Shown: positions 9,313 to 20,457, counted from the stretch's first letter. The stretch: 64,000 bases of DNA from Aquitalea magnusonii (GCF_003202035.1 NZ_QJKC01000008.1:150762-214761); one strand, 5' to 3'. Translations and numbers: made by a program. The notes: generated from the letters alone by a model not told the origin.

Positions 9313-9684
9313 TCACTCCCTGCTCGCGCCTGCGGCGGCGAGGCGATTCAGATAATCCTGCCAGTATGCCTGTTGCTGCGCACCCAGCTCGTAAAGATAA
9401 GTCCAGCTGTAGAGGCCGCTGTCGTGGCCATCATCAAAAGTGATCTTCAAGGCGTAGTGGCCCACCGGCTCCAGCGCGGTGATGCCGACATGGCGCTTGC
9501 CCACCTGCAGCACTTCCTGACCGGCACCGTGGCCACGTACCTCGGCCGAGGGCGAATATACCCGCAGATATTCGGCCGGCAGCTGGAAGCACGCACCATC
9601 ATCAAAGCTGATTTCCAGCGTACGCGAAACGGCGTGCAGGGTGATTTCCTGCACCTGGGCACTATTGGGACTGATTCCTGCCAT
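9313..9684 (-). CDS. DUF971 domain protein
   Basis: A 123-residue single-domain protein of the DUF971 / gamma-butyrobetaine-hydroxylase N-terminal-like family, with segments [16 protein letters not shown] and G-L-Y-S-W-T-Y-L. Similar domains also occur in iron-sulfur-related proteins, but a role here is not established. The start at 9684 is the first methionine consistent with the family; the frame is open further upstream inside queA. It is tightly coupled to ubiE downstream and lies 25 bases after queA. Confidence 0.85.
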   Translation of the reverse strand: MAGISPNSAQVQEITLHAVSRTLEISFDDGACFQLPAEYLRVYSPSAEVRGHGAGQEVLQVGKRHVGITALEPVGHYALKITFDDGHDSGLYSWTYLYELGAQQQAYWQDYLNRLAAAGASRE

Positions 9685-9709
9685 GTCTGCCTCGTCGTGT
9701 AATGGGGCC

Positions 9710-10741
9710 TTAGCCCTGCTCGTCCTTGCGCTCCAGCAACATGGCATCGCCATAGCTGAAGAAGCGGTATTCCTGCTGCACCGCATGGGCGTAGGCCGCA
9801 CGCATTTCCGCATAGCCGGCAAAGGCCGACACCAGCATCAGCAAGGTGGATTTGGGCAGGTGGAAATTGGTCAGCAAACGGTCCACCACGCGGAAACGAT
9901 AACCCGGCGTGATGAAGATGTCGGTTTCGCCACGACCAGCCAGCAGTTCGCCACTGCGTGCGGCGGATTCCAGTGCGCGCATGCTGGTGGTGCCCACCGC
10001 CAGTACCTTGTTGCCACGGGCATGGGCGGCCTGGATCAGCTCGTAAGTGCGTTGCGGCACATCGTAGATTTCGCTGTGCATCTTGTGATCGGCAATGTTT
10101 TCCACCCGCACCGGCTGGAAGGTGCCTGCGCCCACATGCAGGGTGACATAGGCCAGCTCCACGCCCTTGGCCTGCAAGGCCGCCAGCATGTCTTCGGTAA
10201 AGTGCAGGCCGGCGGTGGGTGCTGCCACCGCGCCCTGTTCACGGGCATAGACGGTCTGGTAGCGCTCGTCGTCATCGCCTTCGGCACTTCTCTCTATATA
10301 GGGAGGCAGTGGCAGCTTGCCCGAGGCTTCCAGAATGTCGAAGACATTGTCTTCGGCCAGAAAGCGCAGCTTGAACAGCGCGTCGTCGCGCTCGACCATT
10401 TCCGCTTCCCAGCGTTCGGCAAAAATCAGCCGCGTGCCGGGCTTGGGCGATTTGGAAGAGCGCACATGAGCCAGCACGGTATGGGCATCCAGCACGCGCT
10501 CGACCAGGGCTTCTATCTTGCCGCCGCTGGCTTTTTCGCCAAATAGCCTGGCCTTGATGACGCGGGTATCGTTGAATACCATCACGTCACCGGCGCTGAC
10601 GTGGGCGGCAAAATCGGCAAACTGCCCGTCGCTCAGGCTAGTGCCGGCAACATGCAGCAAACGGCTGGCACCGCGCACCGCGGGCGGATGCTGGGCAATC
10701 AGGTGTTCTGGCAGGTGGTAATCGAAATCAGACAGCAGCAT
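9710..10741 (-). CDS. queA: S-adenosylmethionine:tRNA ribosyltransferase-isomerase QueA
   Basis: A 343-residue enzyme that transfers and isomerises the ribosyl group of SAM onto preQ1 in tRNA, giving epoxyqueuosine. Typical stretches are the start [37 protein letters not shown] and N-F-H-L-P-K-S-T-L. It heads the minus-strand run leading to ubiB and is divergent from aroQ. Full length. Confidence 0.95.
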   Translation of the reverse strand: MLLSDFDYHLPEHLIAQHPPAVRGASRLLHVAGTSLSDGQFADFAAHVSAGDVMVFNDTRVIKARLFGEKASGGKIEALVERVLDAHTVLAHVRSSKSPKPGTRLIFAERWEAEMVERDDALFKLRFLAEDNVFDILEASGKLPLPPYIERSAEGDDDERYQTVYAREQGAVAAPTAGLHFTEDMLAALQAKGVELAYVTLHVGAGTFQPVRVENIADHKMHSEIYDVPQRTYELIQAAHARGNKVLAVGTTSMRALESAARSGELLAGRGETDIFITPGYRFRVVDRLLTNFHLPKSTLLMLVSAFAGYAEMRAAYAHAVQQEYRFFSYGDAMLLERKDEQG

Positions 10742-11041
10742 GGCGTGAAGCTCGAATCAAAACCGGCAAATTATACCCGCGCCAGCCAGCCCCGGCACGG
10801 ACTTGTTCTGCCAGACGCCGAATTTGAGCTTGATCAAGAGTGTGGCGCAAGGAACTGTAAAAAATTTGCCACCGTTTAAAATGCGGTTCACTGTAGTGCA
10901 TTCGCTCGAAATGGCGGGCTTTCCGGCCAAATCCGGCGCAGCGGCCAAACATCAAACAACCGTTTGAAATACTGGAAAAGCTAGACATCGTGTCGCCATT
11001 TGCGGCAAACTCGCGCCCATGTTGAACTCAGGAGCAAAGCT
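10742..11041. other. Divergent intergenic region queA/aroQ
   Basis: About 300 bases without a credible gene. It must hold the promoters of both the queA run and the aroQ-accB-accC run. It is locally AT-richer around 10855-10885 and carries a -10-like TAAAAT at 10877-10882 on the plus strand, but I found no convincing partner -35. No structured RNA was recognised. Confidence 0.4.
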
Positions 11042-11491
11042 TTGACCGGAAAAATCCTTGTGCTGCACGGCCCCAACCTCAATCTGCTCGGAACACGGGA
11101 ACCACAGCACTATGGCCGGGATACGCTTGCCTCCATCAACCAGCGGCTGACCGAACAGGCCAGCGCCGCCGGTTTCGAGCTTGAGGCGCTGCAAAGCAAC
11201 GCCGAACACCTCTTGATTGACCGCGTCCACGCCTGCATGACAGACGGAACGTCGTTCATCATCATCAATCCAGCGGCCTTCACCCACACCAGCGTTGCCC
11301 TGCGTGACGCCATTTCCGGGGTGAAGGTGCCATTCATAGAAGTCCACCTGTCCAACGTCCACGCCCGTGAACCCTTCCGCCAGCATTCGTATTTTTCCGA
11401 TCTGGCGGTCGGCGTGATCTGCGGCCTGGGCGCGCAGGGCTATGAGCTGGCACTTGCGCACGCCATCCGGCGTCTGTCCGCGCAAGCCTGA
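11042..11491 (+). CDS. aroQ: Type II 3-dehydroquinate dehydratase
   Basis: A 149-residue class II dehydroquinase that converts 3-dehydroquinate to 3-dehydroshikimate. The start [20 protein letters not shown], the N-P-A-A-F-T-H-T-S segment and the E-V-H-L-S-N motif mark the family. The chosen start is a TTG at 11042 with AGGAG seven bases upstream, because the conserved N-terminus begins there; a TTG at 11000 would add 14 unrelated residues. It lies 34 bases before accB, the standard proteobacterial arrangement. Confidence 0.92.
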   Translation: MTGKILVLHGPNLNLLGTREPQHYGRDTLASINQRLTEQASAAGFELEALQSNAEHLLIDRVHACMTDGTSFIIINPAAFTHTSVALRDAISGVKVPFIEVHLSNVHAREPFRQHSYFSDLAVGVICGLGAQGYELALAHAIRRLSAQA

Positions 11492-11525
11492 GCATAATAA
11501 AGTACATCCCATCCGAAGGATTACC

Positions 11526-11987
11526 ATGGATCTGCGTAAACTGAAGAAACTGATCGATCTCGTCGAAGAATCCGGCATTGCCGAGCTCGAGGTGACCGAA
11601 GGGGAAGAGAAAGTCCGCATCACCCGCGTATCGGCCAACACCCAGATCGCCTACGCCCAGCCGATGATGCAGATGCCGATGCAACAGCAAATGGCCGCAC
11701 CGGCCGCCGCACCGGCCGCTGCCGCAGCCGAAGCACCGGCTGCCGCCAACAACGCCAATGCGCTGAAGTCGCCGATGGTCGGCACCTTCTACCGTTCGGC
11801 CAGCCCGGGCTCCAAGCCTTTTGTCGAAGTGGGCCAGAGCGTGAATGCCGGGGATACCCTGTGCATCATCGAAGCCATGAAACTGATGAACGAAATCGAA
11901 GCGGATCGTTCCGGCGTGGTGAAGGCCGTACTGGCCGAAGACGGCCAGCCGGTTGAATACGGCGAGCCGCTGTTCATCATCGAATAA
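11526..11987 (+). CDS. accB: Acetyl-CoA carboxylase biotin carboxyl carrier protein
   Basis: 153 residues. An N-terminal dimerisation region is joined by an Ala/Pro/Gln/Met-rich linker (about 50-80) to a C-terminal biotinyl domain with EAMKLMNE, whose Lys carries biotin. Part of the malonyl-CoA-forming carboxylase at the first step of fatty-acid synthesis. The ATG at 11526 follows an AAGGA ribosome site. Followed by accC after 97 bases that contain a stem-loop. Confidence 0.96.
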   Translation: MDLRKLKKLIDLVEESGIAELEVTEGEEKVRITRVSANTQIAYAQPMMQMPMQQQMAAPAAAPAAAAAEAPAAANNANALKSPMVGTFYRSASPGSKPFVEVGQSVNAGDTLCIIEAMKLMNEIEADRSGVVKAVLAEDGQPVEYGEPLFIIE

Positions 11988-12023
11988 TTCTCTCTGCTTC
12001 GCTAATAGACGCCAGAGATGACA

Positions 12024-12047
12024 GGGCACGACGCAGCGTCTGTGCCC
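12024..12047 (+). other. Stem-loop between accB and accC
   Basis: Nested arms GGGCAC/GTGCCC and GACGC/GCGTC fold into an almost continuous hairpin in the accB-accC gap. Only short T stretches (TTGTCGTTTG) follow, so at most partial termination is expected. It may set the accB:accC ratio. Confidence 0.4.
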
Positions 12048-12084
12048 TTGTCGTTTGACGCGCCACTCAACGGACGTCCCTACC

Positions 12085-13442
<1,358 letters not shown>

Positions 13443-13443
<1 letters not shown>

Positions 13444-14339
13444 TGGCCTGGCTGCAAGCCACCATCGACACCGATTCGGCGGTGGCCGAACGCCTGGCCG
13501 ATGCCTTGATGGACGCCGGCGCACTGTCGACCGCCATTGAAGATGCGCTGGCCGGCACCGAGCTGGAACAGCCCATTTTCGGCGAACCCGGCATGCCGGT
13601 GGACAAGCTGTGGAATCACAGCCGCATCATCACCCTGTTTGCCGAAGATGCCGATGTCGCGCTGCTGATCGCCGCCGCCTGCACCGCCTGCAAGCTGGCC
13701 ATGCCGGCCTACAAGACCGAACGCGTGGAAGAGCAGGACTGGGTACGCCTGACGCAATCCCAGTTCGAGCCCATCCGCATTTCGGACCGCCTGTGGATCA
13801 CCCCCACCTGGCACGATGCACCGTCGCCGGACGCCATCAACCTGCAACTGGACCCGGGCCTCGCCTTCGGTACTGGCAGCCATCCCACCACGCGGCTGTG
13901 CCTGCAATGGCTGGATGCGCACATTGCCGGTGGTGAAAGCGTGCTGGATTACGGCTGCGGCTCCGGCATTCTGGCCATTGCCGCCCTCAAGCTGGGCGCA
14001 GGCACGGCGCTGGGGGTGGATATCGATGCCCAGGCGGTGCGTTCCAGCCGCGACAATGCCGAACAGAACCAGGTCAGCGCCACCTTCTGCCTGCCGGATG
14101 CCAATCCGGCCGCGCAGTATGATGTGGTACTGGCCAATATCCTGGCCAATCCGCTGCGCATGCTCGGCCAGCTGTTGGCAAGCCATGTAAAAACCGGTGG
14201 TAGAATCGTGCTTTCCGGTATTCTTGCCGAACAGGCTGATGAACTGTCTGCCATTTATGCGCAATGGTTCACCATGGATACGCCCGTGTTCGACGAGGGT
14301 TGGACACGATTGACAGGAACCCGACGCCCAAGCGTATGA
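13443..14339 (+). CDS. prmA: Ribosomal protein L11 methyltransferase
   Basis: A 298-residue SAM-dependent methyltransferase that trimethylates ribosomal protein L11. The SAM-binding motif V-L-D-Y-G-C-G-S-G-I-L-A-I-A-A and the G-T-G-S-H-P-T-T motif are typical. It overlaps accC by one base (TAATG) and the next gene by four (ATGA). Confidence 0.94.
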
Positions 14340-15496
14340 GCTATACGACACAGTGCCCCAGTTGCCAGACCCGTTTCAAGGTTAACGACAAGCAGTTATC
14401 TGCCGCCAACGGACTCGTCCGCTGCGGGCGCTGTTCGCATGTATTCAACGCCACCGAGCATTTTGTCAGTACCGACACCCCGCCGCCGGTACTGACGCCG
14501 CCACCGCTGGCTCCGCAGCCCGCGCCGGCCACGCCGCCGGCAGCCGCCCGCACGCCGCAGCCACCAGCCGATCCGATGGACGATTTCGAGCTGGAACTGC
14601 CCGACTTCGACCCGCAAACTGCGGCCGGACCGGCTCCAGCCGCGGATTTCGAGCTGGAAGCTGCCCCCGCGCTGGCACCTGCCACCGAGCTGCAGCAGCC
14701 CGACAGCGCCAGCAGCCGCGAGGCAGAAGAATTCCAGCGCGCACTGGCCGAAGCCCTGCAAACCCGCAAAAACAGCCCGCCACCCAGCCAGAATTACGTC
14801 GCCGAACTGGATGAGCCAGAACAATCCGCTCCGCTGCCCGATGTATTCGGCAACAAACGTCGCCGTGGCGAACAGGCCGATGATGTCCCGCCGCCCGCAG
14901 CTGCGCCCAGCAGCGAGCAGGCTGACATTCCGGCTCCACCGCCGCGCCCGCCCCACCCCTATGGCGATCTGGGCGAAACAGATGAGGACAGCAGCAAGGA
15001 CGAACAGCGGCGCAATCCGCTACTGACCGTGGCCATGGTCTTGCTGGCCATCATCGGCAGCGTGCTGCTGGCCGGCCAGCTGGTTTACTTCAACCGCACC
15101 CGCATTGCCGCCGAAGTACCGGAAGCGCGGCCGGCGCTGGAGGCTTTCTGCCATATTGCCGGTTGCAGCGTGCCCTGGCCCACTGATATCGCGCAGATCC
15201 GCACCGAATGGTCGGAGCTGGCCTTCGTGCCGGAACATGCCAACCTGATCCAGCTGTCCGCCACGCTGAAAAACCATGCCGCCTTTGCCCAGAACTATCC
15301 GATGCTGGAAGTTTCGCTCAAGGATGCCGACGACCAGGTGCTGATCCGCAAGGTGTTCTCGCCCAAGGAATACCTGAAGGCCGACGACTTCAAGCTGCAG
15401 CGCTTCAATGCCAACAGCGAGGTGAAAGTCACCATGCGGCTGGATGCCGGCAAGGTGCGCGCCATGGGCTACAGCCTGTACTGGTTCTATCCCTGA
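14336..15496 (+). CDS. Zinc-ribbon (MJ0042-type) and DUF3426 membrane protein
   Basis: 386 residues. An N-terminal zinc ribbon has Cys pairs CPSC (7-10) and CGRC (30-33). A long Pro/Ala/Glu-rich low-complexity linker follows (about 50-220). Then comes one membrane segment (LLTVAMVLLAIIGSVLLAGQ) and a C-terminal DUF3426 domain that is probably periplasmic. It starts inside the prmA stop (ATGA). The prmA neighbour is common in betaproteobacteria; its function is unknown. A strong terminator follows. Confidence 0.85.
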   Translation: MSYTTQCPSCQTRFKVNDKQLSAANGLVRCGRCSHVFNATEHFVSTDTPPPVLTPPPLAPQPAPATPPAAARTPQPPADPMDDFELELPDFDPQTAAGPAPAADFELEAAPALAPATELQQPDSASSREAEEFQRALAEALQTRKNSPPPSQNYVAELDEPEQSAPLPDVFGNKRRRGEQADDVPPPAAAPSSEQADIPAPPPRPPHPYGDLGETDEDSSKDEQRRNPLLTVAMVLLAIIGSVLLAGQLVYFNRTRIAAEVPEARPALEAFCHIAGCSVPWPTDIAQIRTEWSELAFVPEHANLIQLSATLKNHAAFAQNYPMLEVSLKDADDQVLIRKVFSPKEYLKADDFKLQRFNANSEVKVTMRLDAGKVRAMGYSLYWFYP

Positions 15497-15516
15497 GCGG
15501 CAGCTCGCCCGTCACA

Positions 15517-15538
15517 AGCGGCCTCGGCCGCTTTTTTT
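15517..15538 (+). terminator. Rho-independent terminator after the aroQ-accBC-prmA run
   Basis: A seven-bp stem AGCGGCC/GGCCGCT with loop TC followed by seven T (15532-15538). It ends transcription of the preceding genes before the peroxiredoxin-like gene. Confidence 0.85.
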
Positions 15539-15620
15539 GTGCCCGCAGGTCAACAGAATGGCGAATCGGCCTTGTATTTGGCGCCCTGCTGTCCACCATG
15601 AAAGGATAAGGAGGCAGCAC

Positions 15621-16196
15621 ATGGACGATTTCATACTGCAGTATGGTGACGAGGCCATTCCGGTGAGCGGCGAATTCCCGCGGCCGGACAGTTATCTGCC
15701 CAGCTTCATGCTGGTGGATGAATACAAACGCGATATTGCGCTGGAGGCGTTTGCCGGCCAGCCCAAGGTGATTCTGACCTTGCTGTCGCTGGACGAGGAA
15801 GAACACGGCGGCCTGGCACTGCTGCGCGACACCCGGCGCTTTCTCGAAAGCTGGCCGGCACTGCAGCTGATCGTGGTCTGTGTCGATTCGCCCTCTTCCC
15901 TGCTGCGCAGCCGGCACGAACATGGCCTGCCCGGCGTCACCCTGCTGTCCACCCTGCGTGGTCGCGATTTTCACAAGCAATACGGGGTACTGGCCAGTGG
16001 CTATCCGCTTAGCGGCTATACCGCCCCGGCCATCCTGATTGCCGACGGCGACAATATCATTCTCTATGCTGAGCGCCTGCGCCACAGTAATGGCCGTTTC
16101 AATCAGCACGAGATTGCCCTGCGCCTGCAACAGGCCGCACCGGCGGATGAACCCGCCGCGACGGCCGGCACAGACGAGGCCGGCAGCCCGCCCTGA
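15621..16196 (+). CDS. Thiol peroxidase (Tpx)-like protein lacking both catalytic cysteines
   Basis: A 191-residue thioredoxin-fold protein that aligns by eye along most of its length with Tpx: F-A-G-Q-P-K-V-I-L-T-L-L-S-L-D, then V-T-L-L-S-T-L-R-G-R-D-F-H-K-Q-Y-G-V. Where Tpx has S-x-D-T-x-V-C with the peroxidatic cysteine, this protein has S-L-D-E-E-E-H-G-G (57-64). Its resolving-Cys region reads S-R-H-E-H-G. The only remaining cysteine near there is C87 in VVCVD. The start at 15621 has AAGGAGG upstream. It is probably not a peroxidase and may have a structural or binding role. The C-terminal about 20 residues are Ala/Pro/Glu-rich. Confidence 0.75.
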   Translation: MDDFILQYGDEAIPVSGEFPRPDSYLPSFMLVDEYKRDIALEAFAGQPKVILTLLSLDEEEHGGLALLRDTRRFLESWPALQLIVVCVDSPSSLLRSRHEHGLPGVTLLSTLRGRDFHKQYGVLASGYPLSGYTAPAILIADGDNIILYAERLRHSNGRFNQHEIALRLQQAAPADEPAATAGTDEAGSPP

Positions 16197-16392
16197 AGCC
16201 GCGGCGGGATCAGCCAGCACAGCATGAGTGGCCGGTGATGACGATGCGCACCGGCCAAAGTTCCGCGCTATTGAACACCAATAGTAAACAAATGATTTAA
16301 ATAACCAGTATTTATTGAACCAATCGCCAAAAATATACTGTCACCAAGCTGCAGAACACAGCAGACCCCCTCTCTTCAGCAAGGAATACAGT

Positions 16393-16623
16393 ATGAAAAC
16401 CCTGGCCATCGCCCTGATTACCCTGATCAGCAGCAGCACCGTTTTTGCCCACGGCCGCGAGCACAACCCACCGCCAGCCGCCACGGTAAGCGCCTGGCAG
16501 GCCGAGCAGCAAGCCATCAACAATGATTTCGCCAGACTGCCGGCCGCCGAACAGCAGCGTATCCAGAAAATCCATGCCTACTGGGATGCGCAAAGCCTGC
16601 GCGAGAACCAGCACACGCACTAG
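16393..16623 (+). CDS. Small secreted protein of unknown function
   Basis: 76 residues starting at an ATG with AAGGAA six bases upstream. A clear signal peptide (MKTLAIALITLISSSTVFA, cleavage before HGREH) leaves a mature peptide of about 57 residues, rich in Gln, Ala and His and predicted helical, ending N-Q-H-T-H. I do not recognise a family. The His content at both mature ends could bind metal, but this is speculation. The upstream 200 bases are AT-rich and probably hold its own promoter. Confidence 0.7.
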   Translation: MKTLAIALITLISSSTVFAHGREHNPPPAATVSAWQAEQQAINNDFARLPAAEQQRIQKIHAYWDAQSLRENQHTH

Positions 16624-16645
16624 GCAGCCGATATACGCAGCACAC

Positions 16646-16671
16646 AAAAAAGCCTCCATTCCGGAGGCTTT
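16646..16671 (-). terminator. Rho-independent terminator of the gpsA operon
   Basis: Perfect 9-bp arms AAAGCCTCC (16649-16657) and GGAGGCTTT (16663-16671). On the minus strand the hairpin is followed by a six-T run. It ends the secB-SH3-gpsA transcripts 23 bases after gpsA. On the plus strand the T-run is weak. Confidence 0.8.
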
Positions 16672-16693
16672 GTTGACTGGCATGGCCGCACCG

Positions 16694-17698
16694 TCAATCC
16701 AGCGCGCCACCACCTTCCGACTTGGGCGCACGGCTCAGCAAGCCTTCCACCACCCGGTGCGGATCATTGCCCTGATACAGCAGGCCACATACGGCGGCGG
16801 TGATCGGCATTTCCACTTCCAGTCTTTCCGCCATGGTCAGCACTTCGCGGGCAGTGCTCACCCCTTCGGCCACATGGCCCAGTTCGGCCAGAATGGTTTC
16901 CAGCGATTTGCCTTCGGCCAGTTTCAAGCCTACCTGGCGGTTGCGCGACAGCGCACCGGTGCAGGTGAGAATGAGATCGCCCATGCCGGACAAACCCATC
17001 ATGGTTTGCTGGCTGGCACCCAGCGCACTGGCCAGCCGGGTGATTTCTGCCAGACCACGGGTGATGAGCGCGGCGCGGGCATTCATGCCAAAACCCAGGC
17101 CATCGGCCACACCGGTGGCAATGGCCATCACGTTTTTGACGGCGCCGCCCACTTCCACCCCCACCAGATCATCATTGGCATACAGCCGCAGCAAGGGGCT
17201 GTGCAGCTCGCGCGCCATGCGCCGGGCAAACTCGGCATCATCGGCGGCAATGGTGACGGCAGCCGGCAGACCCTCGGCCACTTCGCGGGCAAAGCTGGGG
17301 CCGGACAATACGCCGCAGGGGTGATCCGGCGGCAATTCTTCGGCCACCACCTGATGCGGCAACAGGCTGGAACCGGCTTCGAAGCCTTTGCACGCCCACA
17401 GGATGGGCGGCAGCGACGAGGACAGTGCCGTCAAGGCGCGCAAGGTCGGCCGCAGGCCGACGATGGGGGTGACGATAAGGATCAGCTCGGCACCATGGAT
17501 GGCGCGCGGCAATTCTGCGGTCAGCGTGATGCTGGCGGGAAAGGGGCTGTCGGGCAGATAGCGGCGGTTGACACGCTCGGCAGCCATTTCCGACATCTGG
17601 GCGGCATCGCGGCCCCACAGGCTGACGTCATGATGACGGGCAAAGGCCAGCGCCAGGGCGCTACCCCAGGCTCCACTCCCCAGAATGGCCAGTTTCAT
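16694..17698 (-). CDS. gpsA: NAD(P)H-dependent glycerol-3-phosphate dehydrogenase
   Basis: 334 residues. Reduces dihydroxyacetone phosphate to sn-glycerol-3-phosphate for phospholipid synthesis. The N-terminal Rossmann motif [18 protein letters not shown], the segment [10 protein letters not shown] and the downstream E-I-T-R-L-A-S-A are typical. It is the last gene after secB and the SH3 protein. A secB-gpsA pairing is common in proteobacteria. Confidence 0.95.
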   Translation of the reverse strand: MKLAILGSGAWGSALALAFARHHDVSLWGRDAAQMSEMAAERVNRRYLPDSPFPASITLTAELPRAIHGAELILIVTPIVGLRPTLRALTALSSSLPPILWACKGFEAGSSLLPHQVVAEELPPDHPCGVLSGPSFAREVAEGLPAAVTIAADDAEFARRMARELHSPLLRLYANDDLVGVEVGGAVKNVMAIATGVADGLGFGMNARAALITRGLAEITRLASALGASQQTMMGLSGMGDLILTCTGALSRNRQVGLKLAEGKSLETILAELGHVAEGVSTAREVLTMAERLEVEMPITAAVCGLLYQGNDPHRVVEGLLSRAPKSEGGGALD

Positions 17699-17701
17699 GG
17701 T

Positions 17702-18148
17702 TTACAGGCCCCACAGATCGGTAATGCGGGCAAAGCCGCTGCTGCCATCGCGGTGCTTGACCTTGACCCAGCCATCCTTGGGCGCTTCCTGCCATTGCAG
17801 CACGCCATCGCGGGCCACGCTGAACACGGGCTGGCCATCGGCCGAGGCCGTGGCGCGCACCACGGCCTGGTCGGCCGTCACCAGCAGCCAGCGCTGGCCG
17901 GACAGCGCCGCCTGCGGAATCCAGGCAATGCCGCCGGTGGCATCACGCACGCGTGCCCACTCTTTCTGGCTGGACAACACTTCCACCGGATAATAACGGC
18001 TGACCAGGAACAGCTTTTTGGCACTCAATGCGGGCGCCTCGTACAGCGCCACACCGGTTTCCTTGACCGAACGGAATTCCAGCGCCTGCGCCGGCAGGGC
18101 ATGCAGCCCGGCCAGCACGGCAGCAGCAGTGACGAGGCGGCGCAGCAT
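17702..18148 (-). CDS. Secreted SH3-domain protein
   Basis: 148 residues with a signal peptide ([20 protein letters not shown], cleaved after A-Q-A). Two bacterial SH3-like repeats follow: V-A-L-Y-E-A-P through W-I-P-Q-A-A-L, then V-V-R-A-T-A-S through F-A-R-I-T-D-L-W-G-L. Such domains bind peptidoglycan or proteins in the periplasm. The ATG overlaps the secB TGA by one base (TGATG), and gpsA starts 3 bases after its stop. The ligand is unknown. Confidence 0.85.
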   Translation of the reverse strand: MLRRLVTAAAVLAGLHALPAQALEFRSVKETGVALYEAPALSAKKLFLVSRYYPVEVLSSQKEWARVRDATGGIAWIPQAALSGQRWLLVTADQAVVRATASADGQPVFSVARDGVLQWQEAPKDGWVKVKHRDGSSGFARITDLWGL

Positions 18149-18600
18149 CAGGCGTTGCCGGCTTCGGCTTGCTGGGCGCGCTGCTGCATGTACAGCGCTT
18201 CGAAGTTGATCGGCGACAGCAGCACCGGCGGGAAGCCGGCACGGTTCACCAGATTGGAAACGGTTTCACGGGCGTAGGGGAACAGGATGTTCGGGCAGGC
18301 CACGCCGAGAATCGGCTCGATGTCTTCAACCGGTACGTTTTCGATGCGGAAGATGCCGGCTTCGGTCACTTCGCACAGGAACATGGTTTTTTCCGGCAGC
18401 TTGGCGGTCACGGTCACGGTCAGCGCCACTTCGTAAAAGCCTTCATCGACCTGCTTGCCTTCGCTGGCCAGCTGCATGTCGATTTCCGGCTGGGCCGCTT
18501 CCAGATAGACCTGCGGTGCATTCGGCACTTCCAGGGACAGATCTTTTACGTAGATTTTTTCGATGGAGAATACCGGTTGCAGCTCTTGTTGCTCGCTCAT
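18148..18600 (-). CDS. secB: Protein-export chaperone SecB
   Basis: A 150-residue tetrameric cytosolic chaperone that keeps preproteins unfolded and hands them to SecA. Characteristic stretches are [19 protein letters not shown] and [11 protein letters not shown]. It is the first gene of a tightly overlapped secB-SH3-gpsA run; grxC lies 148 bases upstream in the same direction. Confidence 0.96.
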   Translation of the reverse strand: MSEQQELQPVFSIEKIYVKDLSLEVPNAPQVYLEAAQPEIDMQLASEGKQVDEGFYEVALTVTVTAKLPEKTMFLCEVTEAGIFRIENVPVEDIEPILGVACPNILFPYARETVSNLVNRAGFPPVLLSPINFEALYMQQRAQQAEAGNA

Positions 18601-18748
18601 GTCTCAGTCTCGCTGATGGCCGCCAATGGCAGCCGGTTGCAAAGGAAAATCAGGTTTGCATCATCGCATGAAAGCACGGTGTGCGGCCAGTGTGTCCCGG
18701 CGGGAATGGGCCGCTGCGGCGCAGGACTCCGTGCTTGCTTGATTGGCG

Positions 18749-19006
18749 TCAATCCGCCAGCAGCACATCCAGCTTGCCGGCCTGGTTCAGGGCCACCAGG
18801 TCATCGCAGCCGCCGACGTGGGTGTCGCCGATGAAGATTTGCGGCACGGTGCGCCGACCGGTGCTGCTCATCATGCGCTCGCGCGCCGCATCGTCCAGAT
18901 CGATGCGGATTTCTTCGATGCCGGTCACACCCTTGCTGGCCAGCACTTGCTTGGCGCGGATGCAATAGGGGCAGACCGCCGTGGTATACATGGTGACGTG
19001 TTTCAT
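18749..19006 (-). CDS. grxC: Glutaredoxin 3
   Basis: An 85-residue glutaredoxin with active site CPYC (12-15), the cis-proline segment T-V-P-Q-I-F-I-G and G-G-C-D-D-L for glutathione binding. It reduces protein and glutathione disulfides in the cytosol. The grxC-secB order is conserved in many proteobacteria. Confidence 0.95.
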   Translation of the reverse strand: MKHVTMYTTAVCPYCIRAKQVLASKGVTGIEEIRIDLDDAARERMMSSTGRRTVPQIFIGDTHVGGCDDLVALNQAGKLDVLLAD

Positions 19007-19035
19007 GACAAAACCTGTTTGATGCGTGGTGGGAT

Positions 19036-20457
19036 TCAGGGCTGCATTATAGCTTCTGCCGGCGCCAACTGGCTGCTATCCGGCGCGCTGCGGTCGAAGC
19101 GGTGAATCAGATCCGCCACGATGCCGTCCAGTGCCGGCCCCATCGCCAGCGCCCGCGGGCTGTTGATGATGGCGACAATGGCCAGCCGCCGCCCGTCGGC
19201 AGCCTGCCAGTAACCGGCCAGCGCCTTGACGTCCTTCAGCGTGCCGGTTTTCATGCGCAGCCGCGGGCCGATGGCGGCAAAGCGACGTTTGAGCGTGCCG
19301 TCCTCGCTGGCGACAGGCAGGCTGGCCAGCAGCTCAGCCGCATAGGGACCGCGCGCCGCATTCAGCAGCACCTGGCCTAGCAGGCGGGCGGATACGCGCT
19401 CGCGCCGCGACAGGCCGCAGCCGTTTTCCAGCACCAGTGCCTCGTCGGAAATATGCTGCTCGGCCAGCAGGCGGCGTACCGCGCGCTGGGCAGCGGCCGG
19501 GGTGTCGCTGCCGCCCTCCTCCTTCCCCAGCGTGAGGTAAACGGTGCGCGCCATGGTGTTGTTGCTGTATTTGTTGATATCGTTCAGCGCCACGGTCAGC
19601 GGCTCGGACTGGAATTGCGCCAGCGTGCGCGCCCCTGCCGGTGCTGGCGCGACCGCCACACCCTGCGGACCGCTGCCGCCCAGTTCGGCCCACAGCGCGG
19701 CAAACGACTGGGCAGCAAAGTCATTGTGTTCCAGTACATTCACATAAGCCTGACTGCCATCGCAGGCTGCGGGCAGTTTGCCGCTGACTTCGATCTGCCC
19801 GGCTTGCTGGCGGATCTGCACCCATTGCCGGACATCCGGGCAAGCAGCGGAACCGCCGGCACTGCTCAGCCTGGCCTGCAGGCTGATGCCGGCCAGTGGC
19901 GGGTCCAGCACCACCCTGGCGCCATTGGCATCATTGAAAAAGCGCAGCCAGGCCACTTTCAGGCCGGTGAGATGGGTATCCGGTTCGACCGTGAAAGACC
20001 TGCCCTCGTCGCCTGCGAAATTTTCCGCCGTGCCGATGCTGCTGAAAGCGCTCTTGTCCAGCAGCAGCCGGCCGTCGATGCGCTGCACCCCACGCTGGCG
20101 CAGGCCACGCAGCAGCTCTTGCAGATTGGCCGTGCTGAAGCGTGGATCGCCCGCGCCCACCCAGACCAGATCGCCCTTCAATACGCCATTTTCCAGCGGG
20201 GCATCCGACAGCAGCCGTGTGGTCCAGCGGTAGCCGGGCTTGAGCCGGTTGAGCGCCGTCCAGCTGGTCAGCAGCTTCATGGTGGATGCCGGATTGACCG
20301 CTGCATCGGCACGCAGGCTGGCCAATTCGGCGCCGCCTTCGACCGGCGCCGCCCAGATGGCGACTTCATCCGCTTTCAGGCCGTGCAGGTCCAGCGTGGC
20401 GCCCGCCGCAGTGGCGGCAAGCATGAGCAGTGCGATAGCGGGTAAAACAGGCTTCAT
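19036..20457 (-). CDS. dacB: D-alanyl-D-alanine carboxypeptidase/endopeptidase (PBP4 family)
   Basis: 473 residues with signal peptide MKPVLPAIALLMLAATAAGA. Penicillin-binding motifs are SxxK in A-S-T-M-K-L-L (Ser58, Lys61), SxN in K-Y-S-N-N, and KTG in R-M-K-T-G-T-L-K. This periplasmic low-mass PBP trims pentapeptides and cleaves cross-links. Its ATG overlaps the priA TAA by one base (TAATG). Confidence 0.93.
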   Translation of the reverse strand: MKPVLPAIALLMLAATAAGATLDLHGLKADEVAIWAAPVEGGAELASLRADAAVNPASTMKLLTSWTALNRLKPGYRWTTRLLSDAPLENGVLKGDLVWVGAGDPRFSTANLQELLRGLRQRGVQRIDGRLLLDKSAFSSIGTAENFAGDEGRSFTVEPDTHLTGLKVAWLRFFNDANGARVVLDPPLAGISLQARLSSAGGSAACPDVRQWVQIRQQAGQIEVSGKLPAACDGSQAYVNVLEHNDFAAQSFAALWAELGGSGPQGVAVAPAPAGARTLAQFQSEPLTVALNDINKYSNNTMARTVYLTLGKEEGGSDTPAAAQRAVRRLLAEQHISDEALVLENGCGLSRRERVSARLLGQVLLNAARGPYAAELLASLPVASEDGTLKRRFAAIGPRLRMKTGTLKDVKALAGYWQAADGRRLAIVAIINSPRALAMGPALDGIVADLIHRFDRSAPDSSQLAPAEAIMQP

